A stretch of 11,591 nucleotides of DNA. It comes from Bacteroidales bacterium UBA6360. GTDB lineage: Bacteria; Bacteroidota; Bacteroidia; Bacteroidales; UBA932. The stretch lies in NCBI GenBank assembly GCA_002440085.1, contig DJRM01000017.1, positions 1-11,591 of the forward strand. The letters are read 5' to 3'. A program made the translations under genes and the position numbers. Below the pieces are notes generated by a model. That model was not told where the DNA came from, searched no databases, and saw nothing but the letters and a program-made list of their open reading frames with translations. Of this stretch, positions 1 through 7,110 are shown piece by piece (the first letter of the stretch is position 1; each line of letters begins with the position of its first letter).

Positions 1-1632
1 TTCGAGCAGGTCAATCTCCTCTTCGGGGAGAACCCGAACAGGGCAGTGCGTGAGTGGACGGCTCCTTTCCGCAAGGCCGGAATTCAGACCCACATGCTCG
101 AAAGGGGACTCAACGGACTGAGAATGAACCCGGTCCCGGCCGACGTGCGCGAGCTGATGTATAAGGTGAAAAAGGCGCAGGGCACGGACATATCCCGTTC
201 GTTCTGCGGGCTCAACGACCACCGTAACCTTCGGATCAGCGTCGAATATGCCAAGAAGGCGGGAATGGTTTCGCAGGTCGCCCTGAGCATCACCCACTCT
301 CCCGTCCACACCGTCGAATACTATATGGACGTTGTCCGCAGGGTTGTGGAATACGGGGCGGACGAAATCTGTCTCAAGGACATGGCCGGCATCGGACGAC
401 CGACAGCCCTCGCGGCGCTTACCCGGGAGATAAAGAAGGCCTATCCCCACATACTCGTACAGTATCACGGGCACAGCGGCCCGGGTTTCTCTCCGGCTTC
501 GATGCTTGAAGTCGCGCGCGCCGGGGCGGACTGTCTGGACGTCGCCGTCGAACCTCTCTCGTGGGGGAAGGTGCATCCTGACGTGATTACTGTCCGAGAG
601 ATGCTGCGCGCCGACGGCTTCACCGTCAAGGATCTTAACATGGATGCCTATATGGAGGTGCGCTCGCTCACGCAGTCGTTCATCGACGACTTCCTCGGCT
701 ACTGGATAGACCCGAACAACTCGCACCTCAGTTCGCTGCTTGTCGGCTGCGGGCTTCCGGGCGGGATGATGGGCTCGATGATGTCCGACCTCAAGGGCTT
801 TCAGACTGCAATCAACGCCTCCCTGCGGGCGCAGTCGAAGCCGGAACTGAGCATAGACAACCTCATGGTGCGGTTGTTCCGCGAGGTCGAGTATGTCTGG
901 CCGAGGCTCGGCTACCCACCGCTCGTGACCCCGTTCAGCCAGTATGTCAAGAACACCGCTCTGATGAACCTGCTCGACTCCCTCAAGGGTCGTCCCCGCT
1001 GGTCTTCGATTGACAAGGATACGTGGAACATGATTCTTGGGAAGATGGGACGGCTTCCGGGCCCGCTCGCGCCGGAAATCGTTGAACTCGCTAAGTCAAA
1101 GGGGCTAGAATTTTACGACGGCAACCCTCAGGATGCTTTCCCGGACGAACTTCCGAAGTTCCGCCGGATGATGGCGGACGAGGGCTGGGACGAGGGCCCG
1201 GACAGCGAGGAACTCTTTGAACTTGCCATGCACGAGAGGCAGTACCGCGACTACCGCTCCGGAGTGGCCAAGGAACGCTTCGAGGCGGAACTTGAGTCGA
1301 GAAAGGCCGTGGCGGGAGCTCCGATTGTGGTGACCAGGCCTATCGTGGAGATGCCTAAGTTCGACATCGACGCCCTTCTGAAACGCTGGCCGGGCGCGAA
1401 GCCGCTTCAGGCTCCCGTGAAGGGACAGATGCTTTGGCAGGTGGACGTCGACGACAAATCCGCGGCACCGGTTCCGGGGACAGCGGTCAGGGCCGGCGAG
1501 CCTGCCGGTTATGTCCAGGCCTACTACGGCATCGAGGAAGTCGTTCCGGCGACGGATGGCAGAATTGTTGCCATCACCGCAGCCCAGGGCGCGAAAGTCG
1601 AGAAAGACGAGATCGTGGCTCTTTATATATAG
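1..1632 (+). CDS. Carboxyltransferase subunit, pyruvate carboxylase B / oxaloacetate decarboxylase alpha family (5' truncated)
   Basis: The reading frame is open from base 1, so the gene starts outside the window; 543 residues are visible, and roughly 50-60 N-terminal residues, including the family's RD-AHQS motif, are missing. Family members move a carboxyl group between biotin and pyruvate/oxaloacetate. Visible marks (window residues) are the TIM-barrel stretch with SPVHTVEYY, the LKDMAG motif whose Lys126 is the normally carboxylated metal-bridging lysine, and the metal-ligand pair His156-x-His158 (YHGHSG). A conserved C-terminal carboxylase domain follows, then a biotinyl-like domain from about residue 470. 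In that last domain the usual AMKM motif reads AYYG, so the biotin lysine is replaced by Tyr509. The subunit may therefore use a separate biotin carrier, as the transcarboxylase 5S subunit does. Pyruvate carboxylase, oxaloacetate decarboxylase and transcarboxylase activity cannot be told apart here. The family call is firm; the substrate is not. Confidence 0.88.
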   Translation, partial: FEQVNLLFGENPNRAVREWTAPFRKAGIQTHMLERGLNGLRMNPVPADVRELMYKVKKAQGTDISRSFCGLNDHRNLRISVEYAKKAGMVSQVALSITHSPVHTVEYYMDVVRRVVEYGADEICLKDMAGIGRPTALAALTREIKKAYPHILVQYHGHSGPGFSPASMLEVARAGADCLDVAVEPLSWGKVHPDVITVREMLRADGFTVKDLNMDAYMEVRSLTQSFIDDFLGYWIDPNNSHLSSLLVGCGLPGGMMGSMMSDLKGFQTAINASLRAQSKPELSIDNLMVRLFREVEYVWPRLGYPPLVTPFSQYVKNTALMNLLDSLKGRPRWSSIDKDTWNMILGKMGRLPGPLAPEIVELAKSKGLEFYDGNPQDAFPDELPKFRRMMADEGWDEGPDSEELFELAMHERQYRDYRSGVAKERFEAELESRKAVAGAPIVVTRPIVEMPKFDIDALLKRWPGAKPLQAPVKGQMLWQVDVDDKSAAPVPGTAVRAGEPAGYVQAYYGIEEVVPATDGRIVAITAAQGAKVEKDEIVALYI

Positions 1633-1692
1633 AATGGTAGGAACGACATCAGCCTTGCATGGTATCATACAGAAACATATAAACGTAATATA

Positions 1693-2373
1693 ATGAAATT
1701 CAACAACATCATTGCGCTCTTGCTCATAGCCTGCGCATCCCTCACTTCGTGCCTGAAAGGCGAATATCGCGTCAGCGGCTTTGTCACATTCGCAAATGTC
1801 GCCGACGAAACTCATCTGACAGGTGACGGCAATGCCTCATACCTCATTACGGAGAACGGAACGGACTCCAAGTTCACTGAAGTCGAATCCAAGCGCATCA
1901 TCATGAACTGCGACCTTCTTGACATGAACAGTCCCCAGAGCATAAAGCTCAATGCCTATCAGGAAGTAAAAGTCAAGCCGGCGGTTCCCTCTGATGCTTC
2001 GTCTGTGGAGACCTTCTGCCGCGATTCCGTCTATGTACCGGAGCGGGCGCGCTATGTAAGCACGAACGGCGACAACGTCTATGTGACTTTGTATGTGAGC
2101 GTTCCGAAACTAAAGGACAGCAAGGCGGAGCATACGCTCGAACTCGTTTTCGACAAGACGAGTGACGCGAAAGAACTTCGTTTCACACTCTATCACGACG
2201 CCAACGGGGACATTATAACCAAGGAAACCCCGACAACTCAGCGCTCATCCGAGGAATATTACATAAGCTTCAACATTCAGGACTTCCTCAAGGGCATGAC
2301 ATTGACCCGCGAGACAAAATTCACCATCACCACCGCCTTTGACGAGGAAAAGGAAAAGTCAGAGAATAAATAG
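1693..2373 (+). CDS. NigD-like outer-membrane lipoprotein
   Basis: This is a 226-residue protein with a short hydrophobic signal segment (residues about 5-16) and a lipobox LTSC ending at Cys20, so it is predicted to be a lipoprotein. The middle part, with the VSGFVTF and RIIMNCDLLD segments, resembles the OB-fold N-terminal domain of NigD-like proteins. The C-terminal half, with NVYVTLYVSV, HTLELVF, LYHDANGD and YYISFNI, resembles the NigD C-terminal beta domain, in which a HxANGD-like segment recurs. The family is common in Bacteroidota and has no established biochemical function. It follows the carboxyltransferase gene by 60 bases with no clear promoter, so readthrough is possible, but its base composition looks less G+C-rich than that gene. 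It is convergent with the Fur-family gene. The domain assignment is from pattern memory and is moderately sure. Confidence 0.65.
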   Translation: MKFNNIIALLLIACASLTSCLKGEYRVSGFVTFANVADETHLTGDGNASYLITENGTDSKFTEVESKRIIMNCDLLDMNSPQSIKLNAYQEVKVKPAVPSDASSVETFCRDSVYVPERARYVSTNGDNVYVTLYVSVPKLKDSKAEHTLELVFDKTSDAKELRFTLYHDANGDIITKETPTTQRSSEEYYISFNIQDFLKGMTLTRETKFTITTAFDEEKEKSENK

Positions 2374-2545
2374 TGATTTCTCAAAAAGACGGAGGTATTC
2401 TCTTTCGAGAAAAAGCTTAGGGAAAGGGAATGAAGAAAAAGATGAGATGCAAGGCGCATTGGGGATTTCAACACCGGAGCAACCTTGTGGTTGTGAGGAT
2501 TTGGAATTCACATGCAACGAAGCAGGTCGCTTTTTCTTCGCCCCG

Positions 2546-2986
2546 TCATTTCTTTTTTGTGGGATGACCGACAATCTGAATGTCGATGTAATCGACCTTA
2601 TAGCCCTTAAAACGCTTCTTTGAAAGCTTCTCCATCAGTTCATTGATGAGCCTGTCTTCCGAGATGTCGCGGAAAGTGTTGTTCTCTATGTCGTAGAAAT
2701 GCGCGTGGTCAAACGTGTTGAAATCAAAGAACATCTTGTTGTTCGCGCTGAGTCGGTGCTGGTAAATGCCGAGGTTTGCGAACTCCGAAAGAATGTTGTA
2801 TACGGACGCGACGGTAATCTTCGTGTTGCCGTCGTTCTCTATTTCCTGCGCCACCATATCCGCCGAAGCGTGCCCCAATTTTTGCATGGCCTTGTGCACG
2901 GCAATTCTCTGCGGTGTGGCTTTGAGTGAATGTCTTCTTAATATTGCTGTAAAACTGTCCTGCGCGCTCACCTCTGTCAATGTCAT
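2546..2986 (-). CDS. Fur/PerR-family transcriptional regulator, cysteine-free
   Basis: This is a 146-residue protein read from the ATG at 2986. The frame can be extended to a TTG at 3031, but that would leave almost no leader after the predicted promoter, so the ATG is preferred. The N-terminal winged helix carries LKATPQRIAV, GHASADMVAQEI and the recognition-helix region ITVASVYNILSEF. The C-terminal dimerisation and metal domain contains FDFNTFDHAHFYD. Aligned by eye to Bacillus PerR, the five regulatory-metal ligands are all kept: His39, Asp88, His94, His96 and Asp107. The four structural-zinc cysteines are replaced (Asp99, Asn102, and Gly/Thr near the C terminus), and the protein has no cysteine at all. 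Asp rather than Glu at position 107 suggests a peroxide-sensing PerR-type site over an iron-uptake Fur. Divergence from trxB fits a redox role. A manganese- or haem-responsive (Irr-like) regulator is an alternative. Confidence 0.88.
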   Translation of the reverse strand: MTLTEVSAQDSFTAILRRHSLKATPQRIAVHKAMQKLGHASADMVAQEIENDGNTKITVASVYNILSEFANLGIYQHRLSANNKMFFDFNTFDHAHFYDIENNTFRDISEDRLINELMEKLSKKRFKGYKVDYIDIQIVGHPTKKK

Positions 2987-3039
2987 GTGTGGTGTAGATT
3001 TTAAAAGTTCAATACTTACGTATGCATACAATCGAGTCG

Positions 3040-3073
3040 TAAAGTTATCGAAAATTCATTTCTTTTGCAAAAA
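3040..3073 (-). promoter_or_regulatory. Putative promoter of the Fur-family gene
   Basis: On the minus strand TTTTTG (3073-3068) is followed after a 20-base spacer by TAACTTTA (3047-3040), a five-of-six match to the Bacteroidota -7 element TAnnTTTG with a -33 TTTG at the usual spacing. Transcription would start near 3033, giving a leader of about 45-50 bases before the ATG at 2986. Confidence 0.5.
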
Positions 3074-3087
3074 TTTCTTAATTTTGC
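3067..3087. promoter_or_regulatory. Candidate operator: inverted repeat between divergent fur and trxB promoters
   Basis: GCAAAA (3067-3072) and TTTTGC (3082-3087) form perfect 6-base inverted arms around a 9-base spacer. The left arm covers the -33 element of the Fur-gene promoter and the right arm covers the trxB -7 element, so a dimer bound here could control both genes. It does not match the Bacillus PerR or E. coli Fur box closely, so its use as an operator is inference. Confidence 0.3.
3079..3086 (+). promoter_or_regulatory. Putative -7 element of trxB promoter
   Basis: TAATTTTG is an exact match to the Bacteroidota -7 consensus TAnnTTTG. The expected -33 position holds only TTC (3055-3057, spacer 21). 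Transcription would start around 3093, about 25 bases before the trxB ATG. Confidence 0.5.
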
Positions 3088-3116
3088 ACGTTTTGAAGAA
3101 AATGTGTTTTACGGAT

Positions 3117-4043
3117 ATGGAAAAGACAAATTGTCTGATAATTGGTGGAGGACCTGCCGGCTACACGGCGGCCATATATGCTTCCAGAGCCAATCTTGCT
3201 CCAGTGCTCTATGAGGGGGCACAGCCCGGAGGGCAGCTTACAACTACCACTGACATAGAAAATTATCCCGGATTTGAGAATGGTATCAACGGACAGGAAC
3301 TCATGGCGGCAATGCGTGCCCAGGCGGTGCGTCTTGGAGCCGACATAAGGCTCGGAACCGTTTCTGACGTGGATTTCTCTTCCCGGCCTCTGAAAGTGAC
3401 GGTTGACGGAACGGCTGAGATTGAGGCTGAGGCCGTTATTGTCGCCACAGGCGCGACCGCGAAGTATCTGGGGCTGCCTTCCGAGACCAAATATCGCGGG
3501 ATGGGCGTGTCTGCCTGTGCCACCTGCGACGGGTTCTTCTACAGGAAGAAGGTCGTTGCCGTTGTCGGCGGAGGGGACACGGCCTGCGAGGAAGCAAGCT
3601 ATCTCGCAGGGCTGTGCAGCAAGGTCTACATGATTGTGAGACGTGACGTACTTCGTGCTTCTGAGGCTATGCAGAAGCGTGTTATGGAAACCGGGAACAT
3701 CGAGATACTTTGGAACTGCAATACGCAGGAAGTGCTTGGGGACGACTTCGGAGTCACTGGAGTCCGTCTGCTCAGGAAGGACGGCGAGGTCTTTGACATA
3801 GCCGTGGACGGATTTTTCCTGGCAATCGGACATCATCCGAACTCGGATGTTTTTGCGTCATGGCTGAAGCTTGACGAAAACGGGTATATAATCACCGACG
3901 GAAAGTCGACAAGGACCAATGTCACCGGTGTTTTCGCGGCCGGGGACGTTCAGGATCCGACCTACCGTCAGGCCGTCAACGCCGCCGCCTCGGGATGTCG
4001 CGCAGCGCTTGATGCTGAGAAATTTCTGAAGGAAAGAAGGTAA
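3117..4043 (+). CDS. trxB: Thioredoxin-disulfide reductase
   Basis: This 308-residue flavoenzyme transfers electrons from NADPH through FAD to thioredoxin in the cytoplasm, and its length is normal for the low-molecular-weight type. Visible motifs are the FAD-binding GGGPAG (residues 10-15) and QPGGQLTTTTDIENYPGF (37-54). The redox-active CATC is at 134-137, followed by DG. The NADPH-binding GGGDTA is at 151-156, and VRRDVLR (174-180) supplies the arginines that favour NADPH. The C-terminal FAD motif is GVFAAGDVQDPTYRQA (271-286). The start at 3117 gives MEKTNCLIIG, the usual beginning in this group. An in-frame ATG at 3102 would add five residues, and longer extensions run back over the divergent fur gene and its promoter. 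The gene has its own exact -7 element about 31 bases upstream and is followed by bamD after 52 bases. Identification is near certain. Confidence 0.97.
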   Translation: MEKTNCLIIGGGPAGYTAAIYASRANLAPVLYEGAQPGGQLTTTTDIENYPGFENGINGQELMAAMRAQAVRLGADIRLGTVSDVDFSSRPLKVTVDGTAEIEAEAVIVATGATAKYLGLPSETKYRGMGVSACATCDGFFYRKKVVAVVGGGDTACEEASYLAGLCSKVYMIVRRDVLRASEAMQKRVMETGNIEILWNCNTQEVLGDDFGVTGVRLLRKDGEVFDIAVDGFFLAIGHHPNSDVFASWLKLDENGYIITDGKSTRTNVTGVFAAGDVQDPTYRQAVNAAASGCRAALDAEKFLKERR

Positions 4044-4095
4044 GAAGCCGCTTTCCCGCCATTGTTTTTTAGATGTATTTTGAATCAGAGTTTAT

Positions 4096-4899
4096 ATGAA
4101 GGTATATGTTAAAATCGCGGTAGCCTCCGCACTCGCTCTCTTGTCGCTGAACTCCTGCAAGTCGCAGTACGAGATGCTTCTTAACAGCGCCGATGTCGAC
4201 GCGAAATACGAGGCGGCGTTCAACTATTTCAACAACAAGAAGTACAGCAAGGCCGCGGCTCTCTTCGAGTCGCTCTCGATGTACACGGAGGGTACGCAGA
4301 AGGACGACACCGTGCGCTACTACTGGGGACTGAGCAACTATCGCCAGAAGGACTACTACACGGCCGAGACCAATTTCCAGCGCTTCATTGAGGTATATCC
4401 CCGCAGTCCGTTCGCGTCAGACGCGCGTTTCCTGCGCATCGACTGCCTCTACCGCTCGACCCTGCGCTATGAACTCGACCAGACTCCGACCTACACGGCC
4501 CTGAACGCCATGACGGAATATCTTCGTGAAGAGCCTGATAACGAGCATCTTGCAGACTGCGAGGCGATGATTAAGGACCTTAATGAGCGTCTTGACCGCA
4601 AGGCATACGAGGGCGCGAAGCTCTATTACCGGATGGAGGACTACCTCGCCGCGCGAGTGGCTCTGAAGAACATACTGAAGGACGATGCTGAAAATATCTA
4701 TCGCGAGGATATACTTTATTATATAGCGATGGCCTCATACAAATACGCCGACCTCAGCGTTAAGACCAAGCAGCGTGAGCGCTATCTTCAGTTCATGGAC
4801 GACTACCTTAATTTCATGAGTGAGTATCCGGACTCGAAATATGCCCGTAGCCTCGAATTCCCTCACTCGAAGGCACAGAAATATCTGAATAAAAACTAG
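4096..4899 (+). CDS. bamD: Outer membrane protein assembly factor BamD (TPR lipoprotein)
   Basis: This is a 267-residue lipoprotein of the BAM complex, which folds beta-barrel proteins into the outer membrane from the periplasmic side. A signal segment (residues about 5-17) ends in the lipobox LNSC with Cys21. Tetratricopeptide repeats follow. They include YEAAFNYFNNKKYSKAAALFESL, RYYWGLSNY with DYYTAETNFQRFIEVYPRSPFASDA, a later AKLYYRMEDYLAARVALKNIL, and a final unit in which FMSEYPDSKYA precedes the lysine-rich C terminus. The SPFASDARFLRIDCLY segment after the second helix pair is characteristic of the BamD/YfiO family. The gene lies between trxB and rpoZ; the bamD-rpoZ pair is, from memory, a familiar Bacteroidales arrangement. 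The 52-base gap before it shows no convincing promoter, so co-transcription with trxB is possible. Confidence 0.93.
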   Translation: MKVYVKIAVASALALLSLNSCKSQYEMLLNSADVDAKYEAAFNYFNNKKYSKAAALFESLSMYTEGTQKDDTVRYYWGLSNYRQKDYYTAETNFQRFIEVYPRSPFASDARFLRIDCLYRSTLRYELDQTPTYTALNAMTEYLREEPDNEHLADCEAMIKDLNERLDRKAYEGAKLYYRMEDYLAARVALKNILKDDAENIYREDILYYIAMASYKYADLSVKTKQRERYLQFMDDYLNFMSEYPDSKYARSLEFPHSKAQKYLNKN

Positions 4900-5007
4900 A
4901 AATATACGATATGTCCCGAAAATTTTTGAAACATCGGAATATGACGGGCGTATATGATATTGAAGGACTCGAAATGCTCTCATGATCTCTCGGGGACATT
5001 TGTGCGG

Positions 5008-5015
5008 TATTTTTG
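5008..5015 (+). promoter_or_regulatory. Putative -7 element of rpoZ promoter
   Basis: TATTTTTG matches TAnnTTTG exactly and lies 36 bases before the rpoZ ATG, inside a 152-base gap after bamD. No TTTG is seen at the usual -33 distance, so support rests on the -7 element and its position. Confidence 0.4.
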
Positions 5016-5051
5016 AGGACAGACACAAAAGACAGACAAAATAAACACAAT

Positions 5052-5372
5052 ATGGCAAACAGCAAAATTCCAACAAACACGATCACGCGTGATCTCTGCG
5101 ACCTCGCCGCTCCGACGGGAAACATCTATGAGACTGTAGTGATTCTTTCAAAGCGCGCAAACCAGATTGCCGCTGCTGAGAAAAAGGAACTGACGAAAAA
5201 GCTCGAGGACTTCAAGAATGAGAGGGACACGATGGAAGAGGTGTTCGAGAACCGCGAGCAGATTGAGATTTCAAAGTACTACGAAAGGCAGCCGAAACCG
5301 GATCTCGTGGCAATCTACGAGTTCGAGCACAACGAGATATCCTATCGTATGGCCAAGCACGACGAGGAATAA
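5052..5372 (+). CDS. rpoZ: DNA-directed RNA polymerase subunit omega (Rpb6-like, Bacteroidota type)
   Basis: This 106-residue protein belongs to the omega/Rpb6 family, which helps assemble RNA polymerase by binding the beta-prime subunit. The key segment is NIYETVVILSKRANQI (residues 24-39), the conserved omega helix. It is followed by a lysine- and glutamate-rich helix and by EEVFENREQIEISKYYERQPKPDL (62-85), typical of the Bacteroidota form. The ATG at 5052 is preferred to an in-frame TTG at 5013, because the TTG lies inside the predicted -7 promoter element and the ATG gives the usual N terminus. It sits 152 bases after bamD with its own -7 element. Its stop codon TAA overlaps the first two bases of a 25-bp tandem duplication that fills most of the gap to recN. 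Confidence 0.9.
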   Translation: MANSKIPTNTITRDLCDLAAPTGNIYETVVILSKRANQIAAAEKKELTKKLEDFKNERDTMEEVFENREQIEISKYYERQPKPDLVAIYEFEHNEISYRMAKHDEE

Positions 5373-5420
5373 ATCCGTGGCGGGACGTCTTTGACAAATC
5401 CGTGGCGGGACGTCTTTGAC
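5371..5420. repeat. Perfect 25-bp tandem duplication between rpoZ and recN
   Basis: Bases 5371-5395 and 5396-5420 are identical, directly adjacent copies. Each copy begins AAATCCGTGG, ends CTTTGAC and contains the palindrome GACGTC. The first copy begins with the last two bases of the rpoZ stop codon. The second ends 19 bases before the preferred recN start. Perfect identity points to a recent duplication, or an assembly artefact. Confidence 0.95.
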
Positions 5421-5439
5421 GTTGTAAATGCATCAGACT

Positions 5440-7110
5440 ATGTTGAATCGTCTCGAAATACACAATTATGTACTGATAGACTCTCTGGACATCACGTTTC
5501 CGGAGGGTCTTGTCATTATATCCGGGCAGACAGGCGCCGGAAAGTCAATTCTTCTGGGAGCGCTTTCGCTGCTTGCCGGAGGGAAGGCCGATTCGTCCCA
5601 GATTTCTGAGGGCGCGGACAATTGTGTGGTAGAGGCCGAGTTCACATTGGTTGACGCCAGGCTGAAACCAGTTGTCGAGGATGCCGGGGCTGAATGGGAT
5701 GAAGGCGGGCTCATCGTGCGGCGAGTCGTCGCGCGGTCGGGACGCTCCCGTGCATTCATCAACGACTGTCCGGTGACGTTGCAGACCCTTGTGGGAGTCA
5801 CCTCAAGACTATTTGACATACATTCCCAGCACGGGACGCTTGAACTCCAGAATCCTGCCTACCAGACCGATATGCTCGACAATTTCGCCGGTAATCTTGC
5901 CCTGCGTGCCGAGTATTCGGAGTCCTATTCCCGTCTTTTGGCGCTTAACTCCGAAAAGAAACGCTTGGAGGAGAATCTGGAGCGCCTGCGTGCTGAGAGG
6001 GATTACAACTATGCGCAGTTCTCCCAACTTGATTCCGCCGGTCTGAAAGACGGGGAACTTGCTGAACTTGAGCAGGAACAGAAGGAACTTGCCAATGCCG
6101 AGACCATACAGGAAAGTCTCCATGCCGTTTCCGAGGCTCTCTCTCCGAGCGCTGAGGAACTGCCTTCGGTTGACAGCCTGCTGAAGGAGTCGGTGAAGAA
6201 CTTGGAAAAAATTTCCGCATTCGTTCAGTCTGCTGGGGCGCTTGCAGAAAGGATAGAGTCTTCGCGTCTGGAATTGGATGACATACTTTCGGAGGTCGCT
6301 GTCCTTGCAGAAAAGTCGGAGGCGTCTCCTGAACGGCTCGAAACGGTGGAAGCGAGGATGTCGCTCATCTACGGCCTGTTCCAGAAGTTCGGGTGCACGA
6401 AGGAAGCCGAACTGATTCAGCTGCGGGACAAATACTCCACAATGCTTGCCGACACGGACTGCCTGGATGAAAGGCTCGCCGCTCTTTCGGCTGACATTGC
6501 CGACGAGTCAAAGAACAGTGACAGGCTCGCCGCAGCCTTGACTGAGTCACGTAAAAAAGCGTCCAAGCCATTCTCTGAGCATATCCAGACTATGATTCGC
6601 GGTCTGGAGATGCCGCTTTCCGTGTTCATCGCGGACATTTCTCCGGCAGCTAAGCCGGGACCTCTCGGGCGGGATAATGTCCGTTTCCTTTTCAGCTCCA
6701 CAGGCCGCGCCCCGATTCCTGTGCAGTCCTGTGCATCCGGAGGTGAACTGAGCCGCATCATGCTGTGTCTCAAGGCGCAGATGGCTCATTTTGAGTCCAT
6801 GCCGACGCTCATCTTCGATGAAATTGACACCGGCGTCTCAGGCAGCGTGGCGGACAAGATGGGGTCTATGATCTGCTCCATGGGAGCTGACATGCAGGTG
6901 TTCGCCATTACGCATCTCCCGCAGGTCGCGGCAAAGGGTTCAGCCCACTATCTTGTTGAAAAGGCAGTTTCTTCCGACGGCCGCACAACCTCTTCAATTC
7001 GCCGTCTCTCCGCCGACGAGCGCGTCCTCGAACTCGCTCGCATGCTCAGCGGCTCAAAGATTTCTGAAGCAGCGATTTCTAACGCTAAAGAACTTTTATC
7101 AAATAATTAG
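5440..7110 (+). CDS. recN: DNA repair protein RecN (SMC-like ATPase)
   Basis: This 556-residue SMC-like ATPase acts in double-strand-break repair, and its length is normal. The N terminus MLNRLEIHNYVLIDSLDI matches the family. Walker A is GQTGAGKS (residues 29-36). A charged, Glu/Leu-rich coiled-coil region spans about 150-380. The ABC signature is ASGGELSRIM (432-441), Walker B is LIFDEID with Asp460 and Glu461, and the switch histidine is His492 in ITHLPQVAAKG. An ATG at 5428 would add MHQT, but 5440 is preferred because RecN proteins normally begin directly at this ML-x-x-L segment. It follows rpoZ by 67 bases. Its last 26 bases overlap the 3' end of the convergent LysM-protein gene. No LexA-type operator is evident upstream. 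Confidence 0.96.
   Translation: MLNRLEIHNYVLIDSLDITFPEGLVIISGQTGAGKSILLGALSLLAGGKADSSQISEGADNCVVEAEFTLVDARLKPVVEDAGAEWDEGGLIVRRVVARSGRSRAFINDCPVTLQTLVGVTSRLFDIHSQHGTLELQNPAYQTDMLDNFAGNLALRAEYSESYSRLLALNSEKKRLEENLERLRAERDYNYAQFSQLDSAGLKDGELAELEQEQKELANAETIQESLHAVSEALSPSAEELPSVDSLLKESVKNLEKISAFVQSAGALAERIESSRLELDDILSEVAVLAEKSEASPERLETVEARMSLIYGLFQKFGCTKEAELIQLRDKYSTMLADTDCLDERLAALSADIADESKNSDRLAAALTESRKKASKPFSEHIQTMIRGLEMPLSVFIADISPAAKPGPLGRDNVRFLFSSTGRAPIPVQSCASGGELSRIMLCLKAQMAHFESMPTLIFDEIDTGVSGSVADKMGSMICSMGADMQVFAITHLPQVAAKGSAHYLVEKAVSSDGRTTSSIRRLSADERVLELARMLSGSKISEAAISNAKELLSNN

Noticed and set aside
1105..1815. Long minus-strand open frame opposite the carboxyltransferase and lipoprotein genes
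   Set aside because: It shows no recognisable motif and spans two well-supported plus-strand genes and their gap; it looks like a codon-bias shadow.
2374..2545. Gap between the lipoprotein and Fur-family genes, including hairpins CAACC-TTGT-GGTTG (2480-2493) and TTCTC-TTTC-GAGAA (2398-2411)
   Set aside because: Stems are only 5 bp and no T-tract follows directly on either strand, so I do not call a terminator or RNA gene; no convincing small gene is seen.
2766..3116. Possible 117-residue N-terminal extension of the trxB reading frame
   Set aside because: It runs over the antisense of the Fur-family gene and the divergent promoters, and TrxB homologues begin at the MEKTN position.
3078..3836. 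Minus-strand open frame of about 250 residues opposite trxB
   Set aside because: It is the antisense shadow of a clearly identified gene, with no family features of its own.
4910..4940. Near-palindrome around AAAATTTT downstream of bamD
   Set aside because: The arms are interrupted by several mismatches, and it is A/T-rich without a clear terminator tail.
5415..5446. TTTG (5415-5418) 20 bases before TATGTTGA (5439-5446), resembling a promoter
   Set aside because: The -7 match is imperfect and transcription would begin inside recN, after its start codon.
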